From an uncultured Nitrospira sp. (GTDB taxonomy: Bacteria; Nitrospirota; Nitrospiria; Nitrospirales; Nitrospiraceae): DNA of 64,000 nt. Numbering within the stretch: position 1 is the first letter of the stretch; every line of letters begins with the position of its first letter. The stretch covers positions 186,001 to 250,000 of the forward strand of contig CABVRX010000001.1 of assembly GCA_902500825.1 (NCBI GenBank), written 5' to 3'. Below, one piece after another: positions 1 through 8,558 of the stretch. The notes beneath the pieces are model-generated. The model was given only the letters and a program-made list of their open reading frames with translations. It had not been told where the DNA came from and ran no database searches. Made by a program: the position numbers and the translations under genes.

Positions 1-461
1 ATGATGAAGATTTGCGGGCATTATTGGGGTACGACCTGGGCGTGGCTATTACCGGGACTGAACAGGTGGGGTTTACGCTGATCCTGACCGAGGGCTTTGG
101 GACGATTCCGATGGCGGCCAAGACGTTCAAATTACTCTCCGCCCATGTCGGTCGAAAAGCCTCGATTTCCGGCGCCACTCAGATCAGGGCCGGAGTCATT
201 CGTCCGGAAATCATCATTCCACAAGCAGAGACAGCCGTTGGAAAGACTGTTGAGTTGCAACGAGAGGGAATTCGCGTTGGCGATCCGGTCCGCATCATCC
301 GTGATCCGATGTTTGGACGGATCGGCGAAGTGTCGGCGCTCCCGTCTGAACTCATTACGATTCCCACAGAGAGCGACGTGCGGGTGTTGGAAGTGAAGTT
401 TTCCGATGGGAAACGAGTTGTGGTCCCCCGGACCAATATTGAAGTGATCGAAGGGGCATGA
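1..461 (+). CDS. Membrane-cluster protein with KOW-like C-terminus (5' end missing)
   Basis: The reading frame is open from base 3 and enters from outside the window, so only the last 153 codons are seen; the apparent TTG start at 12 is internal. The visible part has a hydrophobic stretch near its start, then a soluble C-terminal segment (about the last 70 residues) with the pattern G-x-R-V-G-D-P-V-R-I-I and G-R-I-G-E-V, resembling a small KOW/SH3-like beta barrel. The stop lies 4 bases before the GTG of the DUF6754 gene, so the two are very likely co-transcribed. Function is unknown; the context suggests a subunit of the same membrane assembly. Confidence 0.75.
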   Translation, partial: DEDLRALLGYDLGVAITGTEQVGFTLILTEGFGTIPMAAKTFKLLSAHVGRKASISGATQIRAGVIRPEIIIPQAETAVGKTVELQREGIRVGDPVRIIRDPMFGRIGEVSALPSELITIPTESDVRVLEVKFSDGKRVVVPRTNIEVIEGA

Positions 462-465
462 AAAC

Positions 466-1725
466 GTGAAGCGTAGAAGCGTTTGTTTGGCTTCGTTCGT
501 GCGCGCGGCGATATTGTGTTGGTTGAGCTTGTGGCCAGCGTATGCCTCAGCTCAAGCACCGATCACCGCTCCACAACAGGTCCAGGTTTTCGATACGCCG
601 AACGATGGGGGCGGAAGTCTCACGGTACAGTGGGCTCCCGCGCCGTGGGATGGACCCGATATCCGGTATCAGGTCTTGGTCGGAGAAGCCTCTGCGACTG
701 ATCCGACGACATTCACGATCAACGCCGAGTTTCCAGCCAATACCAAGTACGTCAAAGACACGAAAACCGCCTGGTGGACACGAAGATCGGATAAGACCTG
801 GCACCAGGCGATCATCAAGAGCACCAAGGGCGTCGAAATGAAGGATGATACGACCTATGCCGTCGCCGTTGCGACAGTGCAAGGGGATCGGCGTGCATTC
901 AGCGCTGTATATGTCGCGACACCAGCTGTCGACTGGTTTAACTGGAACCAGCTCAACAACCTGATCATCGCCGTCTCGTTCGGCGGGCTGGTCTTCTACG
1001 CGATCAGTCACGCGAAGCGGAATAACATTTTTCTTCGTCGTATCCCTGGTCTCGATGCGGTGGATGAAGCCATCGGCCGCGCGACAGAACTGGGCAAACC
1101 GATTCTCTATCTCACCGGCGCACACGACCTGCATGATCCTTCAACCATCGCCGCTGCGGTCATCTTAGGCAAGGTTGCGAAACGGGCGGCTCTGTACGAA
1201 ACGGAACTGATCGTGCCTCACCGGGAACCGATTACGATGGCGGTCTGCCAGGAGATCACGAAGCAGGCCTATTTAGAAGCGGGGAAGCCGGACCTCTTCA
1301 AGGAAGACGCCAACTTTTTTATCACTGCCGATCAGTTCAGCTACACGGCGGCAGTGGATGGGATCATGCTCCGCAAGAAACCGGCCGCGAATTTCTTCAT
1401 GGGACATTACTTTGCCGAGTCGCTGCTGCTCACCGAAACCGGCGCAAGTACCGGCGCCATACAAATCGCCGGAACGGACGCAGACCACCAACTCCCGTTT
1501 TTCGTGACCACCTGCGACTACACCTTGATCGGTGAAGAACTCTATGCGGCCAGCGCGTATCTTTCCAAGGAGCCGGTCCAGATCGGAACGCTCCGCGGGC
1601 AGGACATGGGGAAGGCCATCATCTTGAGCGTGCTCGCCGTCGGAACGGCGTTGGCGACGGTCGGAGTCGTCACCGGCGCGCCATGGCCGCAGATTGTTCT
1701 CGATCTCTTCAGGGACCTCAAATGA
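466..1725 (+). CDS. DUF6754 membrane protein with N-terminal fibronectin-like domain
   Basis: 419 residues from a GTG start, with an AAGGGG ribosome site about 9 bases upstream. Order: signal peptide (about 1-29), a fibronectin-III-like beta domain (about 35-155, rich in W/Y and ending in an A-V-Y-V-A-T-P-type strand), a transmembrane helix (about 161-182), a soluble domain recognised as DUF6754 (about 190-370, including the repeated pattern T-x-A-D-x-F-S-Y), and a C-terminal hydrophobic segment (about 383-405). The family has no known biochemical role as far as I know. The stop overlaps the next start (ATGA), implying translational coupling. It is the most recognisable member of a four-gene cluster (1-4024) of membrane proteins. 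Confidence 0.8.
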   Translation: MKRRSVCLASFVRAAILCWLSLWPAYASAQAPITAPQQVQVFDTPNDGGGSLTVQWAPAPWDGPDIRYQVLVGEASATDPTTFTINAEFPANTKYVKDTKTAWWTRRSDKTWHQAIIKSTKGVEMKDDTTYAVAVATVQGDRRAFSAVYVATPAVDWFNWNQLNNLIIAVSFGGLVFYAISHAKRNNIFLRRIPGLDAVDEAIGRATELGKPILYLTGAHDLHDPSTIAAAVILGKVAKRAALYETELIVPHREPITMAVCQEITKQAYLEAGKPDLFKEDANFFITADQFSYTAAVDGIMLRKKPAANFFMGHYFAESLLLTETGASTGAIQIAGTDADHQLPFFVTTCDYTLIGEELYAASAYLSKEPVQIGTLRGQDMGKAIILSVLAVGTALATVGVVTGAPWPQIVLDLFRDLK

Positions 1726-2372
1726 TCTTTCTGCGACGACAACTTCCCCTCTTGATCACTCTTATCACTGGTTTGCTGTTTGCAGGCCAGTACTATGTGC
1801 CGCATCCGGCATCGGAACAGATGCTCACCTCTGCGACGAAGTGGCTGCAGATCATCGGGGGATTCGCATTGATCTTGGGCGTGACCAGCCTGTTTCATCA
1901 ACATGCGGTCAAGATCAAACGGCAGGAAGCGGGATGGGGCTATAGCCTGGTCTTGTATGTCGGCATGCTCGGGACGATTGCTGTCGGACTGTGGGCCGAT
2001 GGAAAAGAAGCCGTCGATGGGGCCATGACGGCATTCGGCTGGGTGTACAACTTTATGATGGTGCCGCTGCAAGGCACGATGTTCGCCATCCTGGCTTTCT
2101 TCATCGCATCGGCTGCCTACCGTTCCTTCAGGGCCAGAAGCCGTGAAGCAGCGGTGCTGTTGGTGGCGGCCGTAATCGTGATGACGGGACGGGTGCCGCT
2201 GGGTGAGTATTTGATTCCTTTGAGCGGCGATGTGTCTTCGTGGATTTTGAATGTGCTCAACTCCTCCGTGCGCCGGGCCATTTTGATCGGGGTCAGTCTC
2301 GGAGCCATAGCCTTGTCGTTTAAGATTATCTTCGGCGTGGAACGGTCATATCTTGGCGGAGGGAAGGAGTAG
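1722..2372 (+). CDS. Polytopic membrane protein of the DUF6754 cluster
   Basis: 216 residues. I chose the ATG at 1722 because it overlaps the previous stop in an ATGA junction; an upstream in-frame start at 1683 would lie inside the previous gene. About six hydrophobic segments are visible (residues about 5-25, 40-58, 72-92, 110-132, 142-160, 190-208), with few charged residues between them. No catalytic motif is recognised. Position and coupling suggest a structural subunit of a membrane complex with the DUF6754 protein. Function unknown. Confidence 0.75.
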   Translation: MIFLRRQLPLLITLITGLLFAGQYYVPHPASEQMLTSATKWLQIIGGFALILGVTSLFHQHAVKIKRQEAGWGYSLVLYVGMLGTIAVGLWADGKEAVDGAMTAFGWVYNFMMVPLQGTMFAILAFFIASAAYRSFRARSREAAVLLVAAVIVMTGRVPLGEYLIPLSGDVSSWILNVLNSSVRRAILIGVSLGAIALSFKIIFGVERSYLGGGKE

Positions 2373-2413
2373 GAATTGCGGCAGTTCACGGGTGAGGGGA
2401 AACTGGAACAGGC

Positions 2414-3256
2414 ATGAGTCTTTCAGAACGCATGCTCCAGATCGATCGGCGGATTATTTTCCTGGTGATCGGTCTCTGCACCCTCCTGCCGTTGCTCTAT
2501 CCCGTCGGTTTGCCGATCAAGATTTCCTCGGAGGTGCGCGGGGTCTACGACCACATCGAATCGTTGCCGGAACGCTCGGTCTTTCTCCTGTCGATCGATT
2601 TTGACCCTGCCTCGAAACCTGAGCTCCATCCCCAGGCGATCGCGTTGTTGCGGCATGCCTTCAGGAAAAATCTTCGCGTGATTACAATGACCCTATGGGT
2701 ATCGGGCACTGGTATGGCCGATCAATTAGTCACACAAGTTGCGAAAGAGATGGGGAAAGAATACGGACAAGACTATGCCTTCCTCGGCTGGAGTCCAGGA
2801 GGGCAAGCAGTGATCATCAATATGGGGCAAAGCCTCTCTTCGGCCTTTCCCAGCGACTATGGGGGCAAGACTACGAAAGACTTGCCCATTTTGGACGGCG
2901 TGCGAAATTTAAAAGATGTCACCTACATGGTCAGCCTGGGAGCAGGGAGGCCGGGTGTCGAAGAGTGGTACGTCTTCGGCAAAGACAAATACAAGTTTGA
3001 GATGGGCGGCGGATGCACGGGGGTCATGGCCCCAGGACTGTATCCGTTGCTACGGAGCGGGCAGATCAACGGCCTCATCGGCGGTCTTCGCGGAGCGGCG
3101 GAATATGAAAGCCTGATCGGCCAGAAAGGCAAGGCCGTGGCCGGAATGGATGCGCAATCGGCGACGCATGTTGCGATTATTGTGCTGGTGATCATGTGCA
3201 ATCTGTTCTATTTTTCCCTCCGACGAGCTTCTCAAGCACAGGGACAGGTCGGGTAA
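2414..3256 (+). CDS. Bitopic membrane protein with a large soluble domain
   Basis: 280 residues, ATG start, 41 bases after the previous gene. A hydrophobic helix lies near each end (about residues 14-35 and 250-270), leaving a soluble domain of about 210 residues that by topology would be on one side of the membrane. The soluble part is alpha/beta in look: an S-I-D-F-D-P strand near the start, then an alternating pattern ending in a glycine-rich segment with two nearby cysteine/glycine features (G-G-G-C-T-G-V-M-A-P). I recognise no enzyme family. It is the third or later gene of the DUF6754 cluster and 18 bases from the next gene. Confidence 0.75.
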   Translation: MSLSERMLQIDRRIIFLVIGLCTLLPLLYPVGLPIKISSEVRGVYDHIESLPERSVFLLSIDFDPASKPELHPQAIALLRHAFRKNLRVITMTLWVSGTGMADQLVTQVAKEMGKEYGQDYAFLGWSPGGQAVIINMGQSLSSAFPSDYGGKTTKDLPILDGVRNLKDVTYMVSLGAGRPGVEEWYVFGKDKYKFEMGGGCTGVMAPGLYPLLRSGQINGLIGGLRGAAEYESLIGQKGKAVAGMDAQSATHVAIIVLVIMCNLFYFSLRRASQAQGQVG

Positions 3257-3274
3257 CGGATAGGGGAGATCTGG

Positions 3275-4024
3275 ATGGACGCAACGGTGCTCGGGGCCTG
3301 GGTCGCGACAGGGTTAACCCTGCTGATCTTCTCGTTTCTGTATAAGGATAACCCGCTGTTCAAACTAGCGGAACACCTCTACGTCGGAGTCTCCGTCGGG
3401 TACATCATCGTCAAGACATACGATACCGTGATTGTCCACTTGGTCGTCAAGCCGATCGTGGAACATGGAGAGATCGCTCTGCTGATCCCGGTCGCCATCG
3501 GGATGCTCATGTTGACTCGGTATGTGCCGAAGGCAGCCTGGATGTCACGATACGCCTTCGCCTTCATCGTCGGGATGGGGGCGGGGTTGGCGATTCCACG
3601 GACGATCTCCTCCTTCATCTTGAAGCAGATCGAGGATACCGTTCGTCCGTTGTTGTCGATTGCCGGATCGGATGGCGTCACCTTCTCGATGAATCTGCTC
3701 AACCCAGCCAGCAACCTGAACGCGCTCATCATCTTGATCGGGGTCGGTTCAGTATTGTTCTACTTCTTCTTCTCGATCGAACACAGCGGGGCGGGAAGGG
3801 TTGTTGCTCGGACGGGCGTCATCTTCCTGATGATCTCCTTCGGCGCAGCCTTCGGCTATACCGTCATGGCCCGCATGTCGCTCTTGATCGGTCGATTGAC
3901 CGATTTGATCGAATTCTCCGACGCATCGTATGGCCGGCCCACTATTTGGCTGTCGCTTCTCACGATCGGCGCCCTCATTCTGTTGGCTCGGCGAGGCCAG
4001 GCTCAGCCTCCGGAATCGCAATGA
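3275..4024 (+). CDS. Polytopic membrane protein closing the DUF6754 cluster
   Basis: 249 residues, ATG preceded by a GGGGAG-type ribosome site. Seven or so hydrophobic segments are visible, including residues about 5-22, 35-55, 68-85, 92-112, 148-168, 180-205 and 228-243. The long loop after the fourth helix carries an I-x-D-T-V-R-P-L pattern. No transporter signature is recognised. A perfect 11-bp hairpin with a short T-rich tail follows 21 bases later, so this appears to be the last gene of the transcript. Function unknown. Confidence 0.75.
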   Translation: MDATVLGAWVATGLTLLIFSFLYKDNPLFKLAEHLYVGVSVGYIIVKTYDTVIVHLVVKPIVEHGEIALLIPVAIGMLMLTRYVPKAAWMSRYAFAFIVGMGAGLAIPRTISSFILKQIEDTVRPLLSIAGSDGVTFSMNLLNPASNLNALIILIGVGSVLFYFFFSIEHSGAGRVVARTGVIFLMISFGAAFGYTVMARMSLLIGRLTDLIEFSDASYGRPTIWLSLLTIGALILLARRGQAQPPESQ

Positions 4025-4045
4025 GAGCCAAGCCAAGACGAGTAG

Positions 4046-4087
4046 GAACGCGGCTTGCTTCCTAAATCGAAGCCGCGTTCTTCTGTT
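4046..4087 (+). terminator. Intrinsic terminator after the DUF6754 cluster
   Basis: Perfect 11-bp stem GAACGCGGCTT / AAGCCGCGTTC (4046-4056 and 4070-4080) with a 13-base loop, followed by TTCTGTT. It separates the four-gene membrane cluster from the Memo-like gene and implies that they are transcribed separately. Confidence 0.75.
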
Positions 4088-4113
4088 GCAGCCGCTTCTG
4101 TCCATCTCCTACA

Positions 4114-5361
4114 ATGACCATCGCCATGTCTTCCACTATCGTCAAAGATTCAACTCAGTATCCGGTTTTACGGAATCTGCAATTTTCGCCCATTAAGCAG
4201 GGAGAAGATCAACTGATCGTGCTCTGGGACCCCAGCGGCCTGAGCAAAGAGAAACTCGTCCTGCCGCTCAATTTCTTCTTCATCGTGCAGCATTTCGATG
4301 GCGAACATTCTCTACAAGAGATCGGCGTGTTGTATCTGAAACGGTTCGGCGAGTTTCTCTTGCCGAGCAAAGTGGAGCAGTTGGTAGTGGATCTGGATCA
4401 GAGGCTCTTCCTGGAAGGCCCGCGAGCTGAGACGGCACGTCAACAGGCTCGGATCGATTATCGGCAACGGCTGTCCCGCCCGGCGGTCTTTGCCGGACGG
4501 AGCTACGAAGCGGATGGGGCTAAACTGAGAAAGCAGATCGACGGGTTCTTCACATCGGGTGAGGGGCCTGATTTCAAACCGTCGGAACATCGTGGCAAGC
4601 TGGTCAAAGGCTTAGTGACCCCGACCTACGATCTGAAGCAAGCTGGACCGGTCTATGCCTGGGCCTACAAAGAACTACAAGAATGCCGACAGCCTGATGT
4701 CTATATCCTTATCGGGACCGCCCATGCGGGCCTTGAGAATCTCTTTGCCGTCACGGACAAGGATTTTGAGACCGCGCTCGGTGTGGTGCCGGTGAACCGG
4801 CCGATTGTGAATCGCCTCAAGGCGGTTGCGCCGGAATTCTTCGAGGAGGACATCGCTCACCAGTCAGAGCATGCGATCGAATTTCAACTGCCGTTCCTCC
4901 AGACCGTCATCACGAAGCCTTTCACGATTGTTCCGATTCTGTCGTCGTTTTCCGCGTTGAGCCTGAATGATCCGACCGTTCGGAGTTCAGTCGATCGATT
5001 TCTCTGTGCCCTGCGAGACACAATCGATGCCTCGGAACAGTCGGTGTGTGTCATCGCGGCAGGAGAGTTGGCTCATCTCGGCATGCGCTATGGCGATAGC
5101 GCTCCGCCGACCGATTTTTCATTCCACCGCTCGATGCAACGAGACTTAGAGATGTTGAAACCGGTTGAAGAGCTCAAGCCGGAAGAATTTGTCGGATTTA
5201 TCCAAAAAGAGAACGATCAACGGCGCATCTCTGGTTTCTCCCCCATCTATAGCTTGCTGCGACTGATCCAAGCGGACAAGGGCCACGTCCTTCGCTACGA
5301 TCGAGGCATCACCGATCAATACAACTCCACCGTCACCTACGCCAGCATGGCGTTCTTCTAA
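4114..5361 (+). CDS. Memo-family protein (AmmeMemoRadiSam system protein B-like)
   Basis: 415 residues; an alternative ATG lies 12 bases downstream. The N-terminal 110 residues form a small helical/winged-helix-like region not found in the shortest family members. Residues about 130-415 match the Memo fold: G-T-A-H-A-G motif, the E-H-A-I-E-F-Q-L-P-F motif and an A-A-G-E-L-A-H-L-G segment. The usual P-H-A-G-Y metal-ligand motif is replaced by P-T-Y-D, so at least one ligand of the classic three-ligand iron/copper site is missing. No AMMECR1-like or radical-SAM partner is seen nearby. The family resembles class III extradiol dioxygenases, but many members may be non-catalytic. Confidence 0.8.
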   Translation: MTIAMSSTIVKDSTQYPVLRNLQFSPIKQGEDQLIVLWDPSGLSKEKLVLPLNFFFIVQHFDGEHSLQEIGVLYLKRFGEFLLPSKVEQLVVDLDQRLFLEGPRAETARQQARIDYRQRLSRPAVFAGRSYEADGAKLRKQIDGFFTSGEGPDFKPSEHRGKLVKGLVTPTYDLKQAGPVYAWAYKELQECRQPDVYILIGTAHAGLENLFAVTDKDFETALGVVPVNRPIVNRLKAVAPEFFEEDIAHQSEHAIEFQLPFLQTVITKPFTIVPILSSFSALSLNDPTVRSSVDRFLCALRDTIDASEQSVCVIAAGELAHLGMRYGDSAPPTDFSFHRSMQRDLEMLKPVEELKPEEFVGFIQKENDQRRISGFSPIYSLLRLIQADKGHVLRYDRGITDQYNSTVTYASMAFF

Positions 5362-5381
5362 GATTTGAACTAATCGAACAA

Positions 5382-5397
5382 TTACCGTGATCGGTAA
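5382..5397. terminator. Small hairpin between convergent genes
   Basis: Inverted repeat TTACCG-TGAT-CGGTAA lies 20 bases after the Memo-like stop and just beyond the convergent TonB-receptor stop. The stem is only 6 bp and there is no clear T-run, so a bidirectional terminator is only a possibility. Confidence 0.3.
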
Positions 5398-5404
5398 CTA
5401 ATAA

Positions 5405-7453
5405 TCACAGCTTCACCGTGAGCCAACCCATTACGCGGGTGCCAAGGAGGTCACCCAACGGATGTTCGCGGTGGGTATCATGTAAGGCGTTGAACACGGA
5501 AACAGCCAGCTCGGCTTCCCGTATATAATCCGCAGTCTGCTGTCGCCACAGGAGATATCCCAGCCGGAGATTCAACAAGTTGTAATTCGAGACCTGTTCG
5601 TGTGGAAGTACGGTCCCGGCTGGAAAGAAGCGCGCCAAGTTTGTGAATGCGTCAGCCAACGGATATGACGCATCTCCCACATGGTGATACAGCACTTCGC
5701 CTGTGAAGGGGCTCCAATTCATGCGGAGTCCCACATTCACCTTGTGGTGTGGGAACCCTCGGCGGCTGAATCCGCTAGAGGTTTGTCCGACCTCCTGGTA
5801 CGCGTAGTTCGCAAACCCTGAGAGCCAGGAAGTCAACAGGACTTCCGCGCCCACTTCCCCTCCATACACATCGGCCACGCCGCCATTCACCGGACGCACC
5901 GGATTCAAAGGATTGCCTGTCGGATTTCGAAAGGCGATCAGATCCGAAATGTGGTTGTAAAAGCCCGTCACTCTGGTCCGCAATCGGTGCTCCCACCACC
6001 AGCCTTGATAACCGAGTTCATAGGAAGCGATTTGTTCAGGGCTTACATTGCTTGATCCGAGAATGATAGTAGCCACGGGAGGTGATCCGGGAAGCGTTAC
6101 CGGATTCAGGGCGCTCAGGCCGACCTCACTAGTTGTCGGTGGACGGTATGCAAGTGAACTGGACAGCCGAAGTGCATGGTTCGAATTCAGGTGGTAGACG
6201 ATGGCTCCACGTGGCGACAAGGTTGGGGCGATAAAAGTATCCAGGTCATAACGGAGGCCGGCGCTTACCTCTAGTGAGGGTAGTAGCAACCAGTCTCCTT
6301 GAACGTAAAGGCCAAGACGATTATCAGCCGTCCGGTTGTCGAGCATATTCGATGAACTGATGATGCGTCGATAGTTGGCACCAATATTCAGGTTGAGTGT
6401 TTCAGATGGCCTGAATCGATACCGTGTTTCCAAGTCATAAGTGTTAAGGGAAAATTCTTGATTTGTTTGTCCAAAACGGTCGGTGAGCCCGAGCAGTGGA
6501 ACCAGCAGAGGGTGTATGAGAGGATTGGTTTCGGAAAACACCCCATTCCACCAGCCGCGGACCAGTAGACCGCCCTGCTCATAACTGACAAGCCCATAGG
6601 TCTGAGAAAGATGGCTATCCGCGATGTCAATTTGACTCAGGAAGCCGTTGTAGGGGTTAGAACGTGCGAGTCCTGCCTCGGCCCGGACCTTTCCATCGCC
6701 GGACAAGTGATATTCGGCGATCCCACCGATCCGTTGACCATTGAGTGCCGGCGCGCTTCGATCCGACCAGCGTTGTGTCTGCTCATGTCCGCCTGAGATG
6801 CGGTAACCCCACTTCCCCATGGTTCCTGCGTGGACTGCACTGGTGAGTAGGGTGCCGACTTCACCGCCTGCGACCTGCAGGGTGGTTCCTTTCATCTCCT
6901 CCGGAGATTTCGTGATGATGTTGACCACTCCATCGAAGGCATTGAACCCGTACACCGCTGATGCCGGTCCCTTGAGGACCTCGATTCTCTTGATCTCCGT
7001 CAAAGTGACTGGGAGCTGTTTCCAGAAGACAATCCCGGCCTGATCAATATAGATGGAACGGCCATCAACCAGGACCAAGAGCTTATTGGCCGCCAACTGA
7101 TTATTCCCGCGCACACTGACATTAAAGTCCACGGCGTTCGTTTGCATGACCTCCATGCCTGGGATTTGTCGGAGCAACGTTGGAACATCCGTGGCCCCAG
7201 AGTTACGGATATCCTCATCGGTAATCACATATACATCGGACGGGGCACGAGAGATCGGTTGCTCGTAGCGGCTGGCGATGCTCACTGTTTCTTCCTTCAA
7301 GTACAGCGTCTCCTCCTGGATCTGCTTTTCTATCGTTGAAGAGGAACGAGGAATGGGAAGAGACGTTTCAGCGTGCAATAGATTGCACCACTCACAGAGG
7401 CTCATGATGATAATCGTCGCCCATCGAAGGCGTGTACGGTTTGACGTTCGCAT
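5405..7453 (-). CDS. TonB-dependent outer-membrane receptor
   Basis: 682 residues with a signal peptide (about 1-29). Residues about 60-165 form the plug domain: V-Y-V-I-T-D-E-D-I-R, L-R-Q-I-P-G-M-E-V, R-G-N, L-V-L-V-D-G-R and the R-I-E-V-L-K-G-P-A-S-A-V-Y-G segment typical of TonB receptors. The rest is a 22-stranded-type barrel and ends in a hydrophobic residue (L-T-V-K-L). Such proteins import scarce metals, siderophores or vitamins with energy from TonB-ExbBD. The ligand cannot be read from sequence, but the multicopper oxidase next door makes a metal or metal chelate a reasonable guess. It is transcribed divergently from the small exported protein at 7677. Confidence 0.93.
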   Translation of the reverse strand: MRTSNRTRLRWATIIIMSLCEWCNLLHAETSLPIPRSSSTIEKQIQEETLYLKEETVSIASRYEQPISRAPSDVYVITDEDIRNSGATDVPTLLRQIPGMEVMQTNAVDFNVSVRGNNQLAANKLLVLVDGRSIYIDQAGIVFWKQLPVTLTEIKRIEVLKGPASAVYGFNAFDGVVNIITKSPEEMKGTTLQVAGGEVGTLLTSAVHAGTMGKWGYRISGGHEQTQRWSDRSAPALNGQRIGGIAEYHLSGDGKVRAEAGLARSNPYNGFLSQIDIADSHLSQTYGLVSYEQGGLLVRGWWNGVFSETNPLIHPLLVPLLGLTDRFGQTNQEFSLNTYDLETRYRFRPSETLNLNIGANYRRIISSSNMLDNRTADNRLGLYVQGDWLLLPSLEVSAGLRYDLDTFIAPTLSPRGAIVYHLNSNHALRLSSSLAYRPPTTSEVGLSALNPVTLPGSPPVATIILGSSNVSPEQIASYELGYQGWWWEHRLRTRVTGFYNHISDLIAFRNPTGNPLNPVRPVNGGVADVYGGEVGAEVLLTSWLSGFANYAYQEVGQTSSGFSRRGFPHHKVNVGLRMNWSPFTGEVLYHHVGDASYPLADAFTNLARFFPAGTVLPHEQVSNYNLLNLRLGYLLWRQQTADYIREAELAVSVFNALHDTHREHPLGDLLGTRVMGWLTVKL

Positions 7454-7542
7454 GTCTTAGTGTTTATGAGATGGGGGAGCAGAAATTTACAGTAAGGTGA
7501 ATAGCGGTGTCTAGGATGAAGAATGAGCCTCTTTCAGCGACA

Positions 7543-7560
7543 AGTCATGACCGAATGACT
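7543..7560. promoter_or_regulatory. Inverted repeat, possible operator
   Basis: AGTCAT-GACCGA-ATGACT lies between the divergent TonB receptor and the exported protein gene. Perfect 6-bp arms with a 6-bp spacer suit a dimeric regulator site. No regulator gene is adjacent, so this is only a candidate. Confidence 0.3.
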
Positions 7561-7676
7561 CTGTTTTTAGATGCGATGAATCTACTCTTTCCTGTTTACT
7601 TTTCCCCAATCAGCTCCCTAGAATCACCTGATCCAGCAATGAGGAACGTTGCTTCTCCCACCCATATCCTTTGACC

Positions 7677-8315
7677 ATGAGCCGTATCCTGCTTGGTTCA
7701 CCTCCTCTTGGGGTTGTGTTGTTCACGTTGGTGTTCTTGTGTCTGCTCTCGAAACCTCTCCTGGCCGCGCCGGGAGGAATGACGGAGGTCTTCCCAGCTC
7801 AGAAAGCCGCACCAGTCGCGGTCGTGATAGACACGACCGGGAGCGAAGCCGAACTGCGGCGCCACATGCGTGCCAAGAACGGCGTGGCTGAACTCTCCAC
7901 CGGAACCATGCGGTTTTCCGAGGCGCCGATAGGGAGCGTTGGCTTCATTTCGCCACCGTCTCTCGGAATAGCGTTGGTCACGCAAAGTCCTGATTTTGAG
8001 TTGGAGCAGGTGGCGTCAACTTCCAATGCCTATGAAATCCATAAAGTTGCGGATGGCAATGGATTGTTGGTTGGATTCATGAATAGGGAGGCGGCATCTC
8101 AGATTTCCCCCAGTGAACGGCCAAAGAATCTGCGCATTGCGCTCTACTCGAACTCCGTGGATCAAGCGCCCACCATCGTCGCGGTCCCTTTAAGTAAGTT
8201 GATGGTAGACCGGATGCCCATCAGGCTTGATCCTAAAAAACCGGAGAGTCCCGTGATGCTGAACATGGATTTGCTCACTACGGCCAACCGGAAGTCACCA
8301 GGTCGTGGACAATAG
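7677..8315 (+). CDS. Small exported protein of unknown function
   Basis: 212 residues from the ATG at 7677 (a TTG lies two codons upstream). A clear signal peptide runs to about residue 31 (ends P-L-L-A-A). The mature part is about 180 residues with no cysteine, no recognised domain and a mixed beta character, including an R-I-A-L-Y-S-N-S-V segment. It lies between the TonB receptor and the multicopper oxidase and may be part of the same periplasmic function, but the 243-base gap to the oxidase contains its own good promoter. Confidence 0.7.
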   Translation: MSRILLGSPPLGVVLFTLVFLCLLSKPLLAAPGGMTEVFPAQKAAPVAVVIDTTGSEAELRRHMRAKNGVAELSTGTMRFSEAPIGSVGFISPPSLGIALVTQSPDFELEQVASTSNAYEIHKVADGNGLLVGFMNREAASQISPSERPKNLRIALYSNSVDQAPTIVAVPLSKLMVDRMPIRLDPKKPESPVMLNMDLLTTANRKSPGRGQ

Positions 8316-8354
8316 CCATGTGAAACATGACGAAGGTCGCCGACTGAGAACATA

Positions 8355-8383
8355 TTGACAGTCCATGCGGAGTTGAGTATCTT
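8355..8383 (+). promoter_or_regulatory. Sigma-70-type promoter for the multicopper oxidase
   Basis: TTGACA (8355-8360), a 17-base spacer, then TATCTT (8378-8383). The -35 is a perfect consensus and the -10 matches at four of six positions. Transcription from here would leave a leader of roughly 165 bases before the oxidase start at 8559. Confidence 0.5.
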
Positions 8384-8558
8384 TCGGCTCTTATTGTCTA
8401 TTACATAGCGAACGTGAACATCACATCTTTCGGGCAGGTCGAGTTGGTTGTTGCCGAAGCGAATTTGTCTTTCCGCTTTATCAGAATTGTTTAGGAGGCC
8501 GGCTGAGTAGCCTGCGCTGCTCACTTATATTTTTCATGTTATGAAGGAGGGTCGGTTC

